Assembly: GCA_052117605.1 (NCBI GenBank) | Contig: JBQKIT010000009.1 | From: CAG-791 sp000431495 | Lineage (GTDB): Bacteria > Bacillota > Clostridia > Lachnospirales > Lachnospiraceae | DNA: 64,000 bases | Reading direction: 5' to 3' (one strand) | The notes under the pieces: model-generated | Database searches by the model: none | The model's input: the letters and a program-made list of their open reading frames with translations, nothing else | Told to the model about the DNA's origin: nothing | In this document: positions 50,113-59,473 of the stretch, piece by piece | Layout of the letters: the number at the start of each line of letters is the position of its first letter | Position numbering within the stretch: the first letter of the stretch is position 1 | Program-made: the position numbers and the translations under genes

Positions 50113-50628
50113 ATGAGAAAGAAAAAGAATGCATTTATGACCTTTGTTTTCTCCTTTATTCCCGGCTGTGCCGAGATGTACTGGGGATTTATGAAGAACG
50201 GTGTAAGTCTTCTTGCATTGTTTGCGATCACCGCGTTTGTTTCGAGCATTTTCGGGAGCGGCGCTTTTATGATCTTCGCCCTGGTGATTTATGTGTATGC
50301 CTTTTTCCATGCAAGGAATATGGCACACATGTCGGATGAGGAGTTCGCTGAGGCGGAGGATGAATATCTGATTACGGAGGAGAGTCTGAAGAAGCTTGGC
50401 TTAAGCGGACAGAAATACAACCGCGTACTGGCTGCGGCGCTGATTGTCTGCGGTTGCTGGATTATTCTGGATTCCGGAACGGAATACCTGGGACAGATTT
50501 TACCCGGTATCCGGAACTCCCTTTGGGGAATTCATGATGTGATTCCGCGTGTGTTTGCGTCTGTGGTTCTGATCTGGATCGGAGTACGCATGATTCGGGG
50601 AAAGAAGGAGCAGGATGCAGAAGAATGA
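50113..50628 (+). CDS. Membrane protein of the sigma-factor group
   Basis: 171 residues with about four membrane segments, in two pairs (about 8-60 and 105-165), joined by an acidic stretch (SDEEFAEAEDEY). The N-terminal pair resembles TM2-type small membrane domains. Start at 50113 with GGAAAGGA upstream; the frame extends further up but without a start signal. Its end overlaps the next gene by 14 bases. Probably senses or repairs envelope stress with the sigma pair (inference). Confidence 0.7.
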   Translation: MRKKKNAFMTFVFSFIPGCAEMYWGFMKNGVSLLALFAITAFVSSIFGSGAFMIFALVIYVYAFFHARNMAHMSDEEFAEAEDEYLITEESLKKLGLSGQKYNRVLAAALIVCGCWIILDSGTEYLGQILPGIRNSLWGIHDVIPRVFASVVLIWIGVRMIRGKKEQDAEE

Positions 50629-50923
50629 ACGTTATGTCCATCGGGTAGGAAGCATCACCTGCGGCGTGGTTCTCGTCGCCGCAGGCGTCCTCTATTTGCT
50701 TGCCGTCCTCTGGAAAATGATTCCGCTGTCATTTGTCTTCCACCTCTGGCCGGCGATTTTCATCCTTCTCGGGATCGAGATCCTTCTCTCCTGTGTTCTC
50801 TCCGGAGACCGGATCCAATACGATAAGGCGGCAATGGCGGTTATGGTGCTGATGGTCCTCTTTGCCATGTTTCTTGCAGGCGTGGATGGCATCTCGAACG
50901 GAATCTGGCACCTGTCGGTATAG
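50615..50923 (+). CDS. Small LiaF/DUF5668-like membrane protein
   Basis: 102 residues with three or four hydrophobic segments (about 12-32, 38-60 and 72-92), similar to the LiaI-LiaF-type transmembrane regions. It overlaps the end of the preceding gene, so they are coupled. Convergent with the M55 peptidase gene, 14 bases apart. Function inferred only from neighbours. Confidence 0.65.
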   Translation: MQKNERYVHRVGSITCGVVLVAAGVLYLLAVLWKMIPLSFVFHLWPAIFILLGIEILLSCVLSGDRIQYDKAAMAVMVLMVLFAMFLAGVDGISNGIWHLSV

Positions 50924-50937
50924 CGGGCAGAGAGTGC

Positions 50938-51735
50938 TTACAGAATGAAATATAAGGTGCGCGTGACTTCGTAGTAATCCTCGGAATCAAATGCAATCCG
51001 CTTGCTTCCAACGCGGGTGACTCCGGGATAATAGGAGCCGCGCTGCGCCTTTTCCATGTCCTTGAATTCGATTTCCACATGGAAATGCTCCGGCAGTGTC
51101 ATCAGGCAGGTCCTGGGATCCTTGGAAATGGCCTCCTTCATGCCGTCATGAATCAGGCGGATGGCGGTTTTGGGGTGAATGGAAATGGTAGAGGTGCCCC
51201 ATCCCTCGAAGACCGGAACGGTGGTGATTTCCGGGATCAGCTCCTTCGCTTCTTCGCAGAGAGCCTTGTCTCCGCTGACGAAAATCGTGGGGATCCCGTA
51301 ATAAGCGGCGAACATGGAGTTCAGCATGAACTCGCTGGCATATTTGCCGTTGACTTCAATGTACTGGTTGCGCAGATTCATCGTGTGAGACAGGTTGTTG
51401 CCGATGGAATACGCACCGGAGTGGTAGCCGGTCATTGCCGCCGCATCGCACTGGCGGACACCTGACATCATGCTGCCGGGATTGGTCACCCAGCCGCGGA
51501 TGAGGTGTACGCCCTCGGGAAGCTCATCGCCGATGATGTTGCGTGCAGAATCGTGGGCATCCTTGACCAGAATGTCCTCCACCTTACCGGTCTCCAGTGC
51601 ACCGCTGCAGGCAGCGGACACCTCGCGGGACATCTGCAGGGCAAAGCGGTCATAGCCGGGCTTTCCGATTTCGGTCTCGTCCCAGTCGTTGATGCCGCAG
51701 GTTCCTTCGATATCTGAGCTGATAAAAAGCTTCAT
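50938..51735 (-). CDS. M55-family D-aminopeptidase (DppA type)
   Basis: 265 residues. Zinc ligand motifs typical of DppA: SSDIEGTCG at the start, KDAHDSARN (near 60-68), MTGYHSGA (near 102), and EGWGTSTISIHP near 180. Such enzymes remove D-amino acids from peptides such as D-Ala-D-Ala. Start at the second ATG (51735) fits GGAAG spacing better than 51741. The P1 peptidase gene lies upstream on the same strand, and a divergent peptide importer beyond it, so the set takes up and splits cell-wall or D-amino-acid peptides. Confidence 0.92.
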   Translation of the reverse strand: MKLFISSDIEGTCGINDWDETEIGKPGYDRFALQMSREVSAACSGALETGKVEDILVKDAHDSARNIIGDELPEGVHLIRGWVTNPGSMMSGVRQCDAAAMTGYHSGAYSIGNNLSHTMNLRNQYIEVNGKYASEFMLNSMFAAYYGIPTIFVSGDKALCEEAKELIPEITTVPVFEGWGTSTISIHPKTAIRLIHDGMKEAISKDPRTCLMTLPEHFHVEIEFKDMEKAQRGSYYPGVTRVGSKRIAFDSEDYYEVTRTLYFIL

Positions 51736-51776
51736 AGTCATCTTCCTTTCTGATTTTAAAATGAATTCGCTGTTTT

Positions 51777-52823
51777 CTATTTTTTTTCTGTCAGAAACTC
51801 TGCCAGAGAGTGTACGGTTTCTCCGTTTAATTTCACCGCGGGCTGTGCGTTGGTCATGGAATTAAGGATGGCCTCTTCAACCGCCTCGGCGGCCGGAGTG
51901 AAGACGCGATTGATCCGTTCCTCCGGGAAGATTTTCAATTCCGTAAATCCGCTTCCGCAGCAGTCACCGAGAAGATTTCCGTTGGAGAAGCCAAGGACAA
52001 TATCACCGGAGCCTGTTCCCATGTAGGAGCCGGTGCGGACAAGACCGACCACAGCACGCTTCAGAACACGCTTCAGCTGCCGGGAGGAGAGCGGAAGATC
52101 GGTCCCGAGGATCATCATGATAGAGCCGACGTCGGGAGTGGATGCTGCGCGAAGAGTTTTCCGGATCCTTTTTCCGACAGGCTCGCCGCAAATGGAGAGA
52201 TTCTCAAGACTTCCGAAGTTGGACTGGACCAGAACGCCGATGGTGTAATTGTGTCCGGCAAAACGAATGATGCGTGAAGCAGAGCCAATGCCGCCCTTTA
52301 AGTCACAGCAGATGGTTCCCCGGCCTGCCCCGACATCGCCCTGGGCAAAATCAGGATCGTTCCGGTCCGCATCCGCGATGGCGGCAAGGACATGCTCCTC
52401 TTCCACTGCCCGCTTTCCGATGTTGCTGATCTGAGAGTCATTGGTTTCTCCGACCAGTACATTGACGCTGCGGACGGTTCTGCCGCGCTCCTCTTCCTGC
52501 TGAAGAATGTAGCCGATGAGGGCATCCGTCACCTTTCCGACATTCAGGGTATTGGTAAGAGCAATGGGGGATTCCAGACAGCCAAGCTCCTCGACCTGCA
52601 GGGTTCCTGCGGTCTTGCCGTATCCGTTCAGTACATAGGCGGCTGCAACCGGCTTTTCTTCATAAGCGGTTCCGGCGCAGGGGAAAATGACAGTGACGCC
52701 GGTGTGGACATCGTCCTGATCCACGGTGCAGTGTCCCACGCGGACTCCCGGCACATCGGTGATTTTATTATGGGGGCCTGTTTTTCCAGACCCGATCTGA
52801 TAACCGTAATCGCGAATATTCAT
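51777..52823 (-). CDS. P1-family (DmpA/L-aminopeptidase D-esterase) peptidase
   Basis: 348 residues. DmpA-type N-terminal-nucleophile hydrolase: KITDVPGVRVGH at the start, GAGRGTICCDLKGG near 160-175, and the likely self-processing site at GTGSGDIVLGF (Gly-Ser, near 268). It releases N-terminal residues from small peptides and amides. It lies just upstream of the M55 gene on the same strand (41 bases) and is divergent from the peptide ABC operon. Confidence 0.92.
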   Translation of the reverse strand: MNIRDYGYQIGSGKTGPHNKITDVPGVRVGHCTVDQDDVHTGVTVIFPCAGTAYEEKPVAAAYVLNGYGKTAGTLQVEELGCLESPIALTNTLNVGKVTDALIGYILQQEEERGRTVRSVNVLVGETNDSQISNIGKRAVEEEHVLAAIADADRNDPDFAQGDVGAGRGTICCDLKGGIGSASRIIRFAGHNYTIGVLVQSNFGSLENLSICGEPVGKRIRKTLRAASTPDVGSIMMILGTDLPLSSRQLKRVLKRAVVGLVRTGSYMGTGSGDIVLGFSNGNLLGDCCGSGFTELKIFPEERINRVFTPAAEAVEEAILNSMTNAQPAVKLNGETVHSLAEFLTEKK

Positions 52824-52933
52824 AATATAGATGCCTCCTGCGATCTATCTTATAGCTTTCGAACGGGATAAGGAAGAGGAATTGCAGGAAGCGTCCGCTG
52901 CGAAAAAGATACAAAAAAGATATGAAAAACAGA

Positions 52934-52962
52934 TTGACGCGGAAAAAAAGGAGTGCTATAAA
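52934..52962 (+). promoter_or_regulatory. Promoter of the peptide ABC operon
   Basis: TTGACG (52934-52939), 17-base spacer, TATAAA (52957-52962). Near consensus. The transcript would begin near 52970 and carry a leader of about 150 bases before the binding-protein gene. Confidence 0.75.
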
Positions 52963-53053
52963 ATTGGTTACCGAGAGATGAATACATGTATACAATCGAA
53001 TGGAGGAAGCTTCGGATTGGACCGGAGACTTCAGAAATCAGGATTGATTCGGC

Positions 53054-53090
53054 AAGGACGTCGTTTTCGCAGGAAAACGACGTCCTTTTT
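53054..53090 (+). terminator. Strong leader terminator before the peptide ABC operon
   Basis: A perfect 15-bp stem (53054-53068 with 53073-53087) with a 4-base loop and a T-run lies downstream of the promoter at 52934 and only 31 bases before the binding-protein start. Such a terminator inside a 5' leader points to attenuation. I do not recognise a riboswitch class or T-box in the leader (52970-53053). Confidence 0.82.
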
Positions 53091-53120
53091 CGTATCTTTC
53101 AAAGAGGAGGAGCAAGTATC

Positions 53121-54827
53121 ATGAGAAAACACTGGAGCGCAGCAATTAGTTTTGCTCTTGCGGCCGCCATGCTGGCGGGCTGCGGGGCATCCGGAACCGC
53201 AGATACCGCGGCAGATTCGACCGGAGCATCCACGGGAGCGGAAAGCGCGGCGGCAGATACTGCGGAGAGCGCAGAGGCGGCTGCAGGTGACGCAGGAACG
53301 CTTCATCTGGCATGGACCGCGGACATTCAGACACTGGATGTTCAGACAACCAGTGCAAACTACATGATTCCGATGAACGTGTTTGACCGTCTGTTTGAAA
53401 TCAAGCTGAACGATGATGGCTCAACAGAGCTGGTTCCGAGCCTGGTCAAGGAATATACCGTAAGCGATGACGGACTGACCTATCACTTTACCCTTCGTGA
53501 TGATGTGAAGTTCTCCGATGGAACGACGCTTACGGCAGGAGATGTGGAATTTTCTCTGGTTCGTCTTCTCGGACTGGACACCAGTGTGAATACGGATTTT
53601 GCTTCCTGCATTCTGGGTGCAGACGAGTACATCGAGCAGGAAGGCTACAGCTATGATGACACCGTGGAAGGCATTTCGGTGGAGGACGATACGAATCTGA
53701 CCATTACGCTCGCTTATCCTTTTGCAGGCTTCCTGTATGAGCTGGCAACCCCGGCAGGCTGTATTTATTCGAAGGCTGCGGTGGAAGCTGCAGGCGATGA
53801 CTATGGAAATGACTACAAGGCAGCCATCGGCTCCGGTCCTTATGTGATCACCGACTGGACCAGAGACAGCGGTATGGAGCTTGAGCTCAATCCGGAGTAC
53901 TGGGGGGAAGCTCCCAGCGCAAAGAAGGTCGACATTCAGATCGTTCCGGATGCATCGACAATTAACATGATGTTCCAGAACGGTGAGATCGACATTCTGG
54001 ACTGCGATGATCTGGATTCCTCGGTTGTGGAATCTACCTACAAGACCGCGTATGCGGATAAGATTGTTACCTCCAACCGTCTTGCTACGACCTACCTGAT
54101 TCTGAATGAGGATGATCCGTATCTCGGAGACGTCAATGTCCGGAAGGCCATTCAGATGGCTATTGACCGTCAGAGCATTCTGGATACGGTATACAGCGGT
54201 GATGGAAATCTGTGCGACGGCATTTATCCGAAGGGCCTGATCGGCTACTCGGAGGAGAATCAGGGCTGGCTGAAATATGATCCGGATGCAGCGAAGAAGC
54301 TTCTTGAGGATTCCGGCTATACGGACGGAGAAATCAAGATGGAGCTTGCAGCAGACAGCTCAGCATCCTCCAGTGTGACGCTGGTTCTTCAGATGGTACA
54401 GGCAAACCTGCAGGCAATCGGAATCGACGCCTCCATTGTTTCCTATGACGAAGCAAGCTGGCTGGCACTTCGTAAGTCCGGCGAGATGAATTCCTTCGTG
54501 GCAACCTGGACCGCAGACTTTAACGATCCCGACAACTTCATTTACACCTTCTTTGGCAACGACGAGAAGACGAAGATCCGCAGCATCAACTACAAGGATG
54601 AAGACACCATGAAGCGCGTCGAAGAAGCAAGAGCGATTACAGACGAAACCGAGCGCCTTGCCGAGTACGATGCACTGGAAAAGAAGATTGTGCAGGACGA
54701 TGCCGCATGGGTTCCGCTGTTCGGCCGCACGCACCTGTTCGTTATCAGTGACCGTGTTGCAAAGTTTGTACCCCACTGGGCTGGCTACAGTGATTTCAAT
54801 ATCAGCGGTGTAACGATGGCAGAGTAA
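53121..54827 (+). CDS. Peptide ABC importer, solute-binding lipoprotein
   Basis: 568 residues; OppA/DppA family 5 binding protein. Lipoprotein signal with LAGC (Cys near 21) and a Ser/Ala/Thr/Glu-rich tether; SBP_bac_5 domain from about 65. Start at 53121 behind GAGGAGGAG; the same frame is open up to 52986 but that stretch is leader with the terminator. First gene of a five-gene operon sbp-permease-permease-ATPase-ATPase. Confidence 0.93.
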   Translation: MRKHWSAAISFALAAAMLAGCGASGTADTAADSTGASTGAESAAADTAESAEAAAGDAGTLHLAWTADIQTLDVQTTSANYMIPMNVFDRLFEIKLNDDGSTELVPSLVKEYTVSDDGLTYHFTLRDDVKFSDGTTLTAGDVEFSLVRLLGLDTSVNTDFASCILGADEYIEQEGYSYDDTVEGISVEDDTNLTITLAYPFAGFLYELATPAGCIYSKAAVEAAGDDYGNDYKAAIGSGPYVITDWTRDSGMELELNPEYWGEAPSAKKVDIQIVPDASTINMMFQNGEIDILDCDDLDSSVVESTYKTAYADKIVTSNRLATTYLILNEDDPYLGDVNVRKAIQMAIDRQSILDTVYSGDGNLCDGIYPKGLIGYSEENQGWLKYDPDAAKKLLEDSGYTDGEIKMELAADSSASSSVTLVLQMVQANLQAIGIDASIVSYDEASWLALRKSGEMNSFVATWTADFNDPDNFIYTFFGNDEKTKIRSINYKDEDTMKRVEEARAITDETERLAEYDALEKKIVQDDAAWVPLFGRTHLFVISDRVAKFVPHWAGYSDFNISGVTMAE

Positions 54828-54866
54828 GCACAAAGACAGCGGAGAACGTCCGGAGAAGAGGTAAAC

Positions 54867-55787
54867 ATGAAACAGATCGTAAAACGAATCCTCGGGACCA
54901 TTCCGGTTCTGATCGGTGTCATCCTTCTGATTTTTATCATGCTGCGGGTGGTGCCGGGCGATGCGGTGACGACGCTTCTCGGGGAGCATGTCAATCAGGA
55001 AACCATTGACCGCCTGACCAAGTCCATGAATCTGGATAAGCCGATGATGGAACAGTTCTTCACCTATCTGGCAGGGCTCCTGCGCGGCGATATGGGACAG
55101 AGCTACAAATACAATCGAAGCGTAACCTCCATGATTATGGAAGCTTTCCCTTATACCGTGCAGCTGGCGGTGATGGCGGCTGTTTTTGCCTGGGTGATGG
55201 GAATGATTCTGGGCGTCATAGCTGCGATCAGACAGAATCATCTTCTGGACCATCTGTTCATGGGGCTGGCATTGTTCGGCGTATCCATGCCGATTTTCAT
55301 GACCTCGCTCCTTTTGCAGTATCTCCTTGCATTTAAATGGAAGGTGCTCCCTCTGACCTCCGATGGAACGCTCGTTTCGATGATTCTTCCGGCAATCGCA
55401 CTTGGCTGGAACAGCGCGGGAAGTGTGGCGCGAATTACAAGATCCAGCCTTCTGGAAGCCATGCAGGCGGATTACATTGATACGGCGAGAGCCAAGGGCC
55501 TGATGGGCGCAAAGGTGATTCTGTTTCATGCACTGAAGAATTCCATGCTGCCGGTCATCACCATGATGGCATTGCAGCTCTCCAGTATGCTCTCCGGCGC
55601 CGTAATAACGGAAAGCATCTTTGCAATTCCCGGAATCGGACGCCTTGCAACCTCGGCAATTTCCAACCGGGATATGCCGGTTCTGCAGGGAACCGTAATC
55701 TTTACTACAGTGATCGTTATTGCAGGAAACCTCCTGGCCGATGTACTGTATTCGGTTCTGGATCCCAGAATCCGGAAAGGAGCGTGA
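54867..55787 (+). CDS. Peptide ABC importer, permease (DppB type)
   Basis: 306 residues, six membrane segments, OppB/DppB-type N-terminus (KRILGTIPVLIGVILLIFIML quoted in part as LIGVILLIFIML) and EAMQADYIDTARAKG, the EAA loop. Makes the channel with the next permease. AGAGGT ribosome binding site. Confidence 0.93.
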   Translation: MKQIVKRILGTIPVLIGVILLIFIMLRVVPGDAVTTLLGEHVNQETIDRLTKSMNLDKPMMEQFFTYLAGLLRGDMGQSYKYNRSVTSMIMEAFPYTVQLAVMAAVFAWVMGMILGVIAAIRQNHLLDHLFMGLALFGVSMPIFMTSLLLQYLLAFKWKVLPLTSDGTLVSMILPAIALGWNSAGSVARITRSSLLEAMQADYIDTARAKGLMGAKVILFHALKNSMLPVITMMALQLSSMLSGAVITESIFAIPGIGRLATSAISNRDMPVLQGTVIFTTVIVIAGNLLADVLYSVLDPRIRKGA

Positions 55788-55792
55788 ACGTT

Positions 55793-56743
55793 ATGACGTA
55801 TCGGAGAAAAAAAGAACTCATCGCTGCACTGGAGAATGGAACCGCGGCAGCTTCTTCGGAAGAAAAATCGCGGGAGCTAATCAGCCAGGTGGGAGAAAAG
55901 GACGGAATCCGGGAGAAGCTGCTGCGTATGTGCAGGCAGAATAAGCTGGCGGCGTTCTCGGCGCTTCTCATTCTTCTGATCATTCTTGCATCTGTTTTTG
56001 CCCCGGTCATTGCTCCCTACGGAGAGGCGGAGCAGGACGTCATCAACCGTCTGCAGGCACCGAGTGCACTGCACCCCTTCGGAACGGATGAGCTTGGACG
56101 GGATGTATTTTCCCGGATCCTTTACGGCTCGCGTGTTTCGCTGGTTATCGGTATTCTGCCCAGTGTTCTGGCACTGGTGATCGGAATTATTCTGGGACTT
56201 CTTGCCGGCTACATTGGCGGGAAAACAGATGTCATCATCATGCGGATCGCAGATATCATGCTGTCCATTCCGTCTCTTCTTCTGGCGATGGTAATCATGT
56301 ATACCCTGGGCAGCTCCACCATCAACCTGTTCCTTGCACTGTCGATGATCAACTGGGCGAGCGTTGCCCGTGTGGTCCGTTCGCAGACGCTTTCCCTGAA
56401 GGAGAGTGAATATGTGGAGGCGGCGCGCTCCATCGGTGTGTCCAGATGGAAGATCATGATCCGTCATATTCTGCCGAACTGTATTCCCAGTCTGATTGTC
56501 CTGTTTACGCTGGAGGTTCCGTCCTCCATCCTGTCCGAGAGCTCGCTGAGCTTCCTGGGAATCGGTGTTCAGCCGCCGGCAGCTTCCTGGGGTCTGATGG
56601 TTAACCAGGCGAAGCAGTTCCTGTTCACGCAGCCCTGGCTGTGCCTGGCGCCCTGTCTCTCCATCATGGTGGTTGTGCTGGCATTCAACTTCCTCGGAGA
56701 CGGACTTCGCGATGTTCTGGATCCGTACATGAAGAACAGCTGA
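55793..56743 (+). CDS. Peptide ABC importer, permease (DppC type)
   Basis: 316 residues from ATG 55793 (AAAGGAG upstream; GTG 55784 overlaps the previous stop). OppC-type N-terminal cytoplasmic extension, then six membrane segments; HPFGTDELGRDVFSR is the DppC signature; EAA loop ESEYVEAARSIG. Confidence 0.93.
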   Translation: MTYRRKKELIAALENGTAAASSEEKSRELISQVGEKDGIREKLLRMCRQNKLAAFSALLILLIILASVFAPVIAPYGEAEQDVINRLQAPSALHPFGTDELGRDVFSRILYGSRVSLVIGILPSVLALVIGIILGLLAGYIGGKTDVIIMRIADIMLSIPSLLLAMVIMYTLGSSTINLFLALSMINWASVARVVRSQTLSLKESEYVEAARSIGVSRWKIMIRHILPNCIPSLIVLFTLEVPSSILSESSLSFLGIGVQPPAASWGLMVNQAKQFLFTQPWLCLAPCLSIMVVVLAFNFLGDGLRDVLDPYMKNS

Positions 56744-56783
56744 AGCAGGCAGGAATACGACAGATCAGAGAGGAAGGTGCACT

Positions 56784-57755
56784 ATGGGCGAAGAGCAAAA
56801 TGTTCTGGAAATCAAAGAACTGAAGTCATATTTTTACACGGAAAAGGGTGTGGCAAAGGCCGTTGACGGTGTGAACATCACGATTCCGAAGGGGAAAATC
56901 ATCGGACTTGTCGGAGAAAGCGGCTGCGGAAAGAGCATGACGGCGAGATCCATCATGGGACTTCTCAAATATCCGGGCAAAATAGCCGGCGGAAGCATCC
57001 TGTTCGAAGGAAAGGATCTGGCAAAGCTTCCGGAGAGAGAGCTCCGGAAAATCTGCGGCAATGATATTTCGATGATCTTTCAGGAGCCGATGACGAGTCT
57101 GAATCCGGTTCTGAAGGTGGGACGGCAGGTTCAGGAGACTCTCCTTGTTCATGACCGGACGATCGGCAAGGAAGAAGCGAAAAAGCGCGTCATCGACATG
57201 TTCGAAAAGGTTGGAATCCCGGAGGCGGGGAAGCGCTATGACAGCTATCCGCATGAGCTGTCCGGGGGACTGAGACAGCGCGTGATGATTGCGATGGCGA
57301 TGATCTGCAAGCCGCATCTTCTGATTGCGGATGAACCGACTACAGCGCTGGACGTTACGATTGAAGCACAGATTCTTCGGCTGATGAAGCAGCTGCGGGA
57401 TGAAACCGGGACCAGTGTTCTGATCATTACGCACAATCTGGGCGTTGTGGCAGAAATCTGTGATTATGTGTATGTCATGTACGCCGGCCGGATTGTGGAG
57501 CAGGCACCAACCTGTGAGCTGTTTGATCATACCGCGCATCCGTATACGAAGGGACTGATGGCATCCATTCCCCGCATTGGCAATAATCCGGAGCGTCTTC
57601 ATACCATTCCGGGTGTTGTGCCGAACCTTCTGCATCTTCCGGAGGGCTGCACGTTCTGCACCAGATGTGAGTGCGCTGTGGAAGCATGTCGGAAGGAGAA
57701 GCCTGTTCTGAAAAAGGTGGGCGAAGAGCATTGGTCGGCATGTGCCATACAGTAG
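56784..57755 (+). CDS. Peptide ABC importer, ATPase (DppD type)
   Basis: 323 residues. Walker A GESGCGKS, signature LSGGLRQR and Walker B LLIADEPT; the C-terminal oligopeptide region has the four Cys of an OppD/DppD-type cluster (CTFCTRCECAVEAC). Energises the two permeases together with the DppF-type subunit. AGGAAGG ribosome binding site. Confidence 0.94.
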   Translation: MGEEQNVLEIKELKSYFYTEKGVAKAVDGVNITIPKGKIIGLVGESGCGKSMTARSIMGLLKYPGKIAGGSILFEGKDLAKLPERELRKICGNDISMIFQEPMTSLNPVLKVGRQVQETLLVHDRTIGKEEAKKRVIDMFEKVGIPEAGKRYDSYPHELSGGLRQRVMIAMAMICKPHLLIADEPTTALDVTIEAQILRLMKQLRDETGTSVLIITHNLGVVAEICDYVYVMYAGRIVEQAPTCELFDHTAHPYTKGLMASIPRIGNNPERLHTIPGVVPNLLHLPEGCTFCTRCECAVEACRKEKPVLKKVGEEHWSACAIQ

Positions 57756-57796
57756 AGGAACCGGTGCCGGAAACGACACGCGGGAGTGAGGTGAAC

Positions 57797-58777
57797 ATGA
57801 GTAGCGAAAAAGAAATTCTGCTTCATGCGGAAGGCGTATATAAAGAATTCCCAACGGGCCAAAAAGGTCAGAAGGTACATGCGGTCAACGGAGTCAACAT
57901 GAAAATCTATAAGGGAGAAACGCTGGCCCTTGTCGGTGAGAGCGGATGCGGAAAATCGACGCTTGGACGGACCATGATTCACATGCTGCCGGCGACAGAC
58001 GGTGTCATTACCTTTCACGATCAGGAAATCTCCTCTATGGATGAGAAGACCTTCCGACCGCTTCGGCCGAAGCTGCAGATGATTTTCCAGGATCCCTATG
58101 CCAGTCTGGATCCGAGAATGACGGTTCGTGATATCATTGCTGAGCCGCTGGAGACGTATCATGTCTGCAAGAATAAGGAAGAGACTACAGAAAGGGTGCT
58201 GGAGCTGATGAAGGCGGTTGGTGTTCCGGTGGAATTCCAGAATCGTTATCCGCATCAGTTCTCCGGAGGGCAGCGGCAGAGAATCGGTATTGCAAGAGCC
58301 ATTGCACTGCAGCCGGAGCTGATTGTATGTGATGAGCCGGTGTCTGCACTCGATGTGTCGGTGCAGAGCCAGGTTCTGAATCTTCTGAAGGATTTACAGC
58401 AGAAGTGCGGTCTTACCTACCTGTTCATCGGGCATGATCTGTCCGTGATCAATTTCATTGCGGATCGAATTTGTGTGATGTTCCTCGGGAATGTCTGCGA
58501 GATTGCAGAAAAAGAGGATCTCTATGCAAAACCGCTGCATCCCTACACGAAGTTTCTGATGGATGCCATTCCCAAGGCAGATCCGCATGTCCGCGGGGAG
58601 CATAGAAAAATGCTGATGGGAGAGATTCCGAGCCCTGTGAATCCTCCGTCCGGCTGCTGCTTCCGTACCCGTTGTCCGTATGCGACGGAGCGGTGTGCAA
58701 AGGAAAAGCCGCAGCTTAAGAAGGTAGATGGCCGGTATGTTGCCTGCCATCACGTGGAGGAGCAGTTTCCGGCTTAA
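57797..58777 (+). CDS. Peptide ABC importer, ATPase (DppF type)
   Basis: 326 residues. Walker A GESGCGKST, signature FSGGQRQRIG, Walker B LIVCDEPVS; the C-terminus has the Cys-rich CCFRTRCPYATERC oligopeptide motif. Start at 57797 (GGAGTGAGG upstream); upstream ATGs lie in the preceding gene's end. The last codons lie in the hairpin shared with the KtrA gene. Confidence 0.94.
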   Translation: MSSEKEILLHAEGVYKEFPTGQKGQKVHAVNGVNMKIYKGETLALVGESGCGKSTLGRTMIHMLPATDGVITFHDQEISSMDEKTFRPLRPKLQMIFQDPYASLDPRMTVRDIIAEPLETYHVCKNKEETTERVLELMKAVGVPVEFQNRYPHQFSGGQRQRIGIARAIALQPELIVCDEPVSALDVSVQSQVLNLLKDLQQKCGLTYLFIGHDLSVINFIADRICVMFLGNVCEIAEKEDLYAKPLHPYTKFLMDAIPKADPHVRGEHRKMLMGEIPSPVNPPSGCCFRTRCPYATERCAKEKPQLKKVDGRYVACHHVEEQFPA

Positions 58778-58786
58778 AGCCGGAAA
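58766..58786. terminator. Hairpin shared by two convergent genes
   Basis: TTTCCGGCTT (58766-58775) pairs with AAGCCGGAAA (58777-58786). The stop codons of the DppF-type gene and of ktrA overlap inside it (58774-58777), so it may act in both directions, though a long T-run is missing on either side. Confidence 0.6.
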
Positions 58787-59421
58787 CACTTCTGAACCAT
58801 ATTCTGCGGTCCGAGCAGAAGAACCGAGCTTCCGGTATGGAAAACCGTATCGGGAGCAATATTCATGTTAAGCCTGCCGTTTTCCCGGATTCCGAGGACG
58901 TTGATGCTGTATTTACTGCGGAGATTCAGCTGCAGGAGGCTCTGATCCTCCCAGCTTTCCGGAATGGCGAGCTCGTAGATGGAATAATTCTCATCGAGCT
59001 GCGAGTAATCCAGAATCTTATCGGAGGAGCAGCGGATTGCGGTCCAGGCCGCGAGCTGCTTGGCGGGATAAATGACTTCGTCGGCGCCGTTGTGAAGAAG
59101 AAGGCGTTCCTGGATCCCGTGAGATGCCTTGGCAATAATCTTGCGGGCACCCAGCTCCTTCAGCAGGACAACGGAGATGATGGAGGCTTCGAAGTTTTCT
59201 CCGATGGTGACGATGCAGGCATCGAAATTCTGAACGCCAAGAGAGGACAGGAAGGAACGGTCTGTGGCGTCCCCTATCTGACCGTCTGTCAGATAGGGAA
59301 GTGCCCGCTGGACCTTGTCCTCATCCATGTCAATTCCGAGAATCTGATGGTGCATGTCATACAGTTTGCGTGCGATGTGGTTGCCGAAGCTTCCAAGTCC
59401 GATCAGTAAAAAAGTCTTCAT
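58774..59421 (-). CDS. ktrA: KtrA-type potassium channel regulatory subunit
   Basis: 215 residues. N-terminal RCK/TrkA-N Rossmann domain with GLGSFGNHIA (about 8-17) and Asp31 at the end of beta 2 for nucleotide binding, then a TrkA-C domain (about 135-215). Gates the KtrB channel in response to ATP/NADH or c-di-AMP in related bacteria. Its gene follows ktrB on the minus strand (52-base gap). Confidence 0.9.
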   Translation of the reverse strand: MKTFLLIGLGSFGNHIARKLYDMHHQILGIDMDEDKVQRALPYLTDGQIGDATDRSFLSSLGVQNFDACIVTIGENFEASIISVVLLKELGARKIIAKASHGIQERLLLHNGADEVIYPAKQLAAWTAIRCSSDKILDYSQLDENYSIYELAIPESWEDQSLLQLNLRSKYSINVLGIRENGRLNMNIAPDTVFHTGSSVLLLGPQNMVQKCFRL

Positions 59422-59473
59422 ATCGATATCCTTTTATCCTTTCCGGGGTAACGTTCGAAAAGCGTTATCCTGC

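Noticed and set aside
52986..53120. A 45-residue N-terminal extension of the peptide-binding lipoprotein
   Set aside because: The frame is open but runs through a perfect terminator hairpin, and the lipoprotein signal with a good ribosome binding site begins at 53121.
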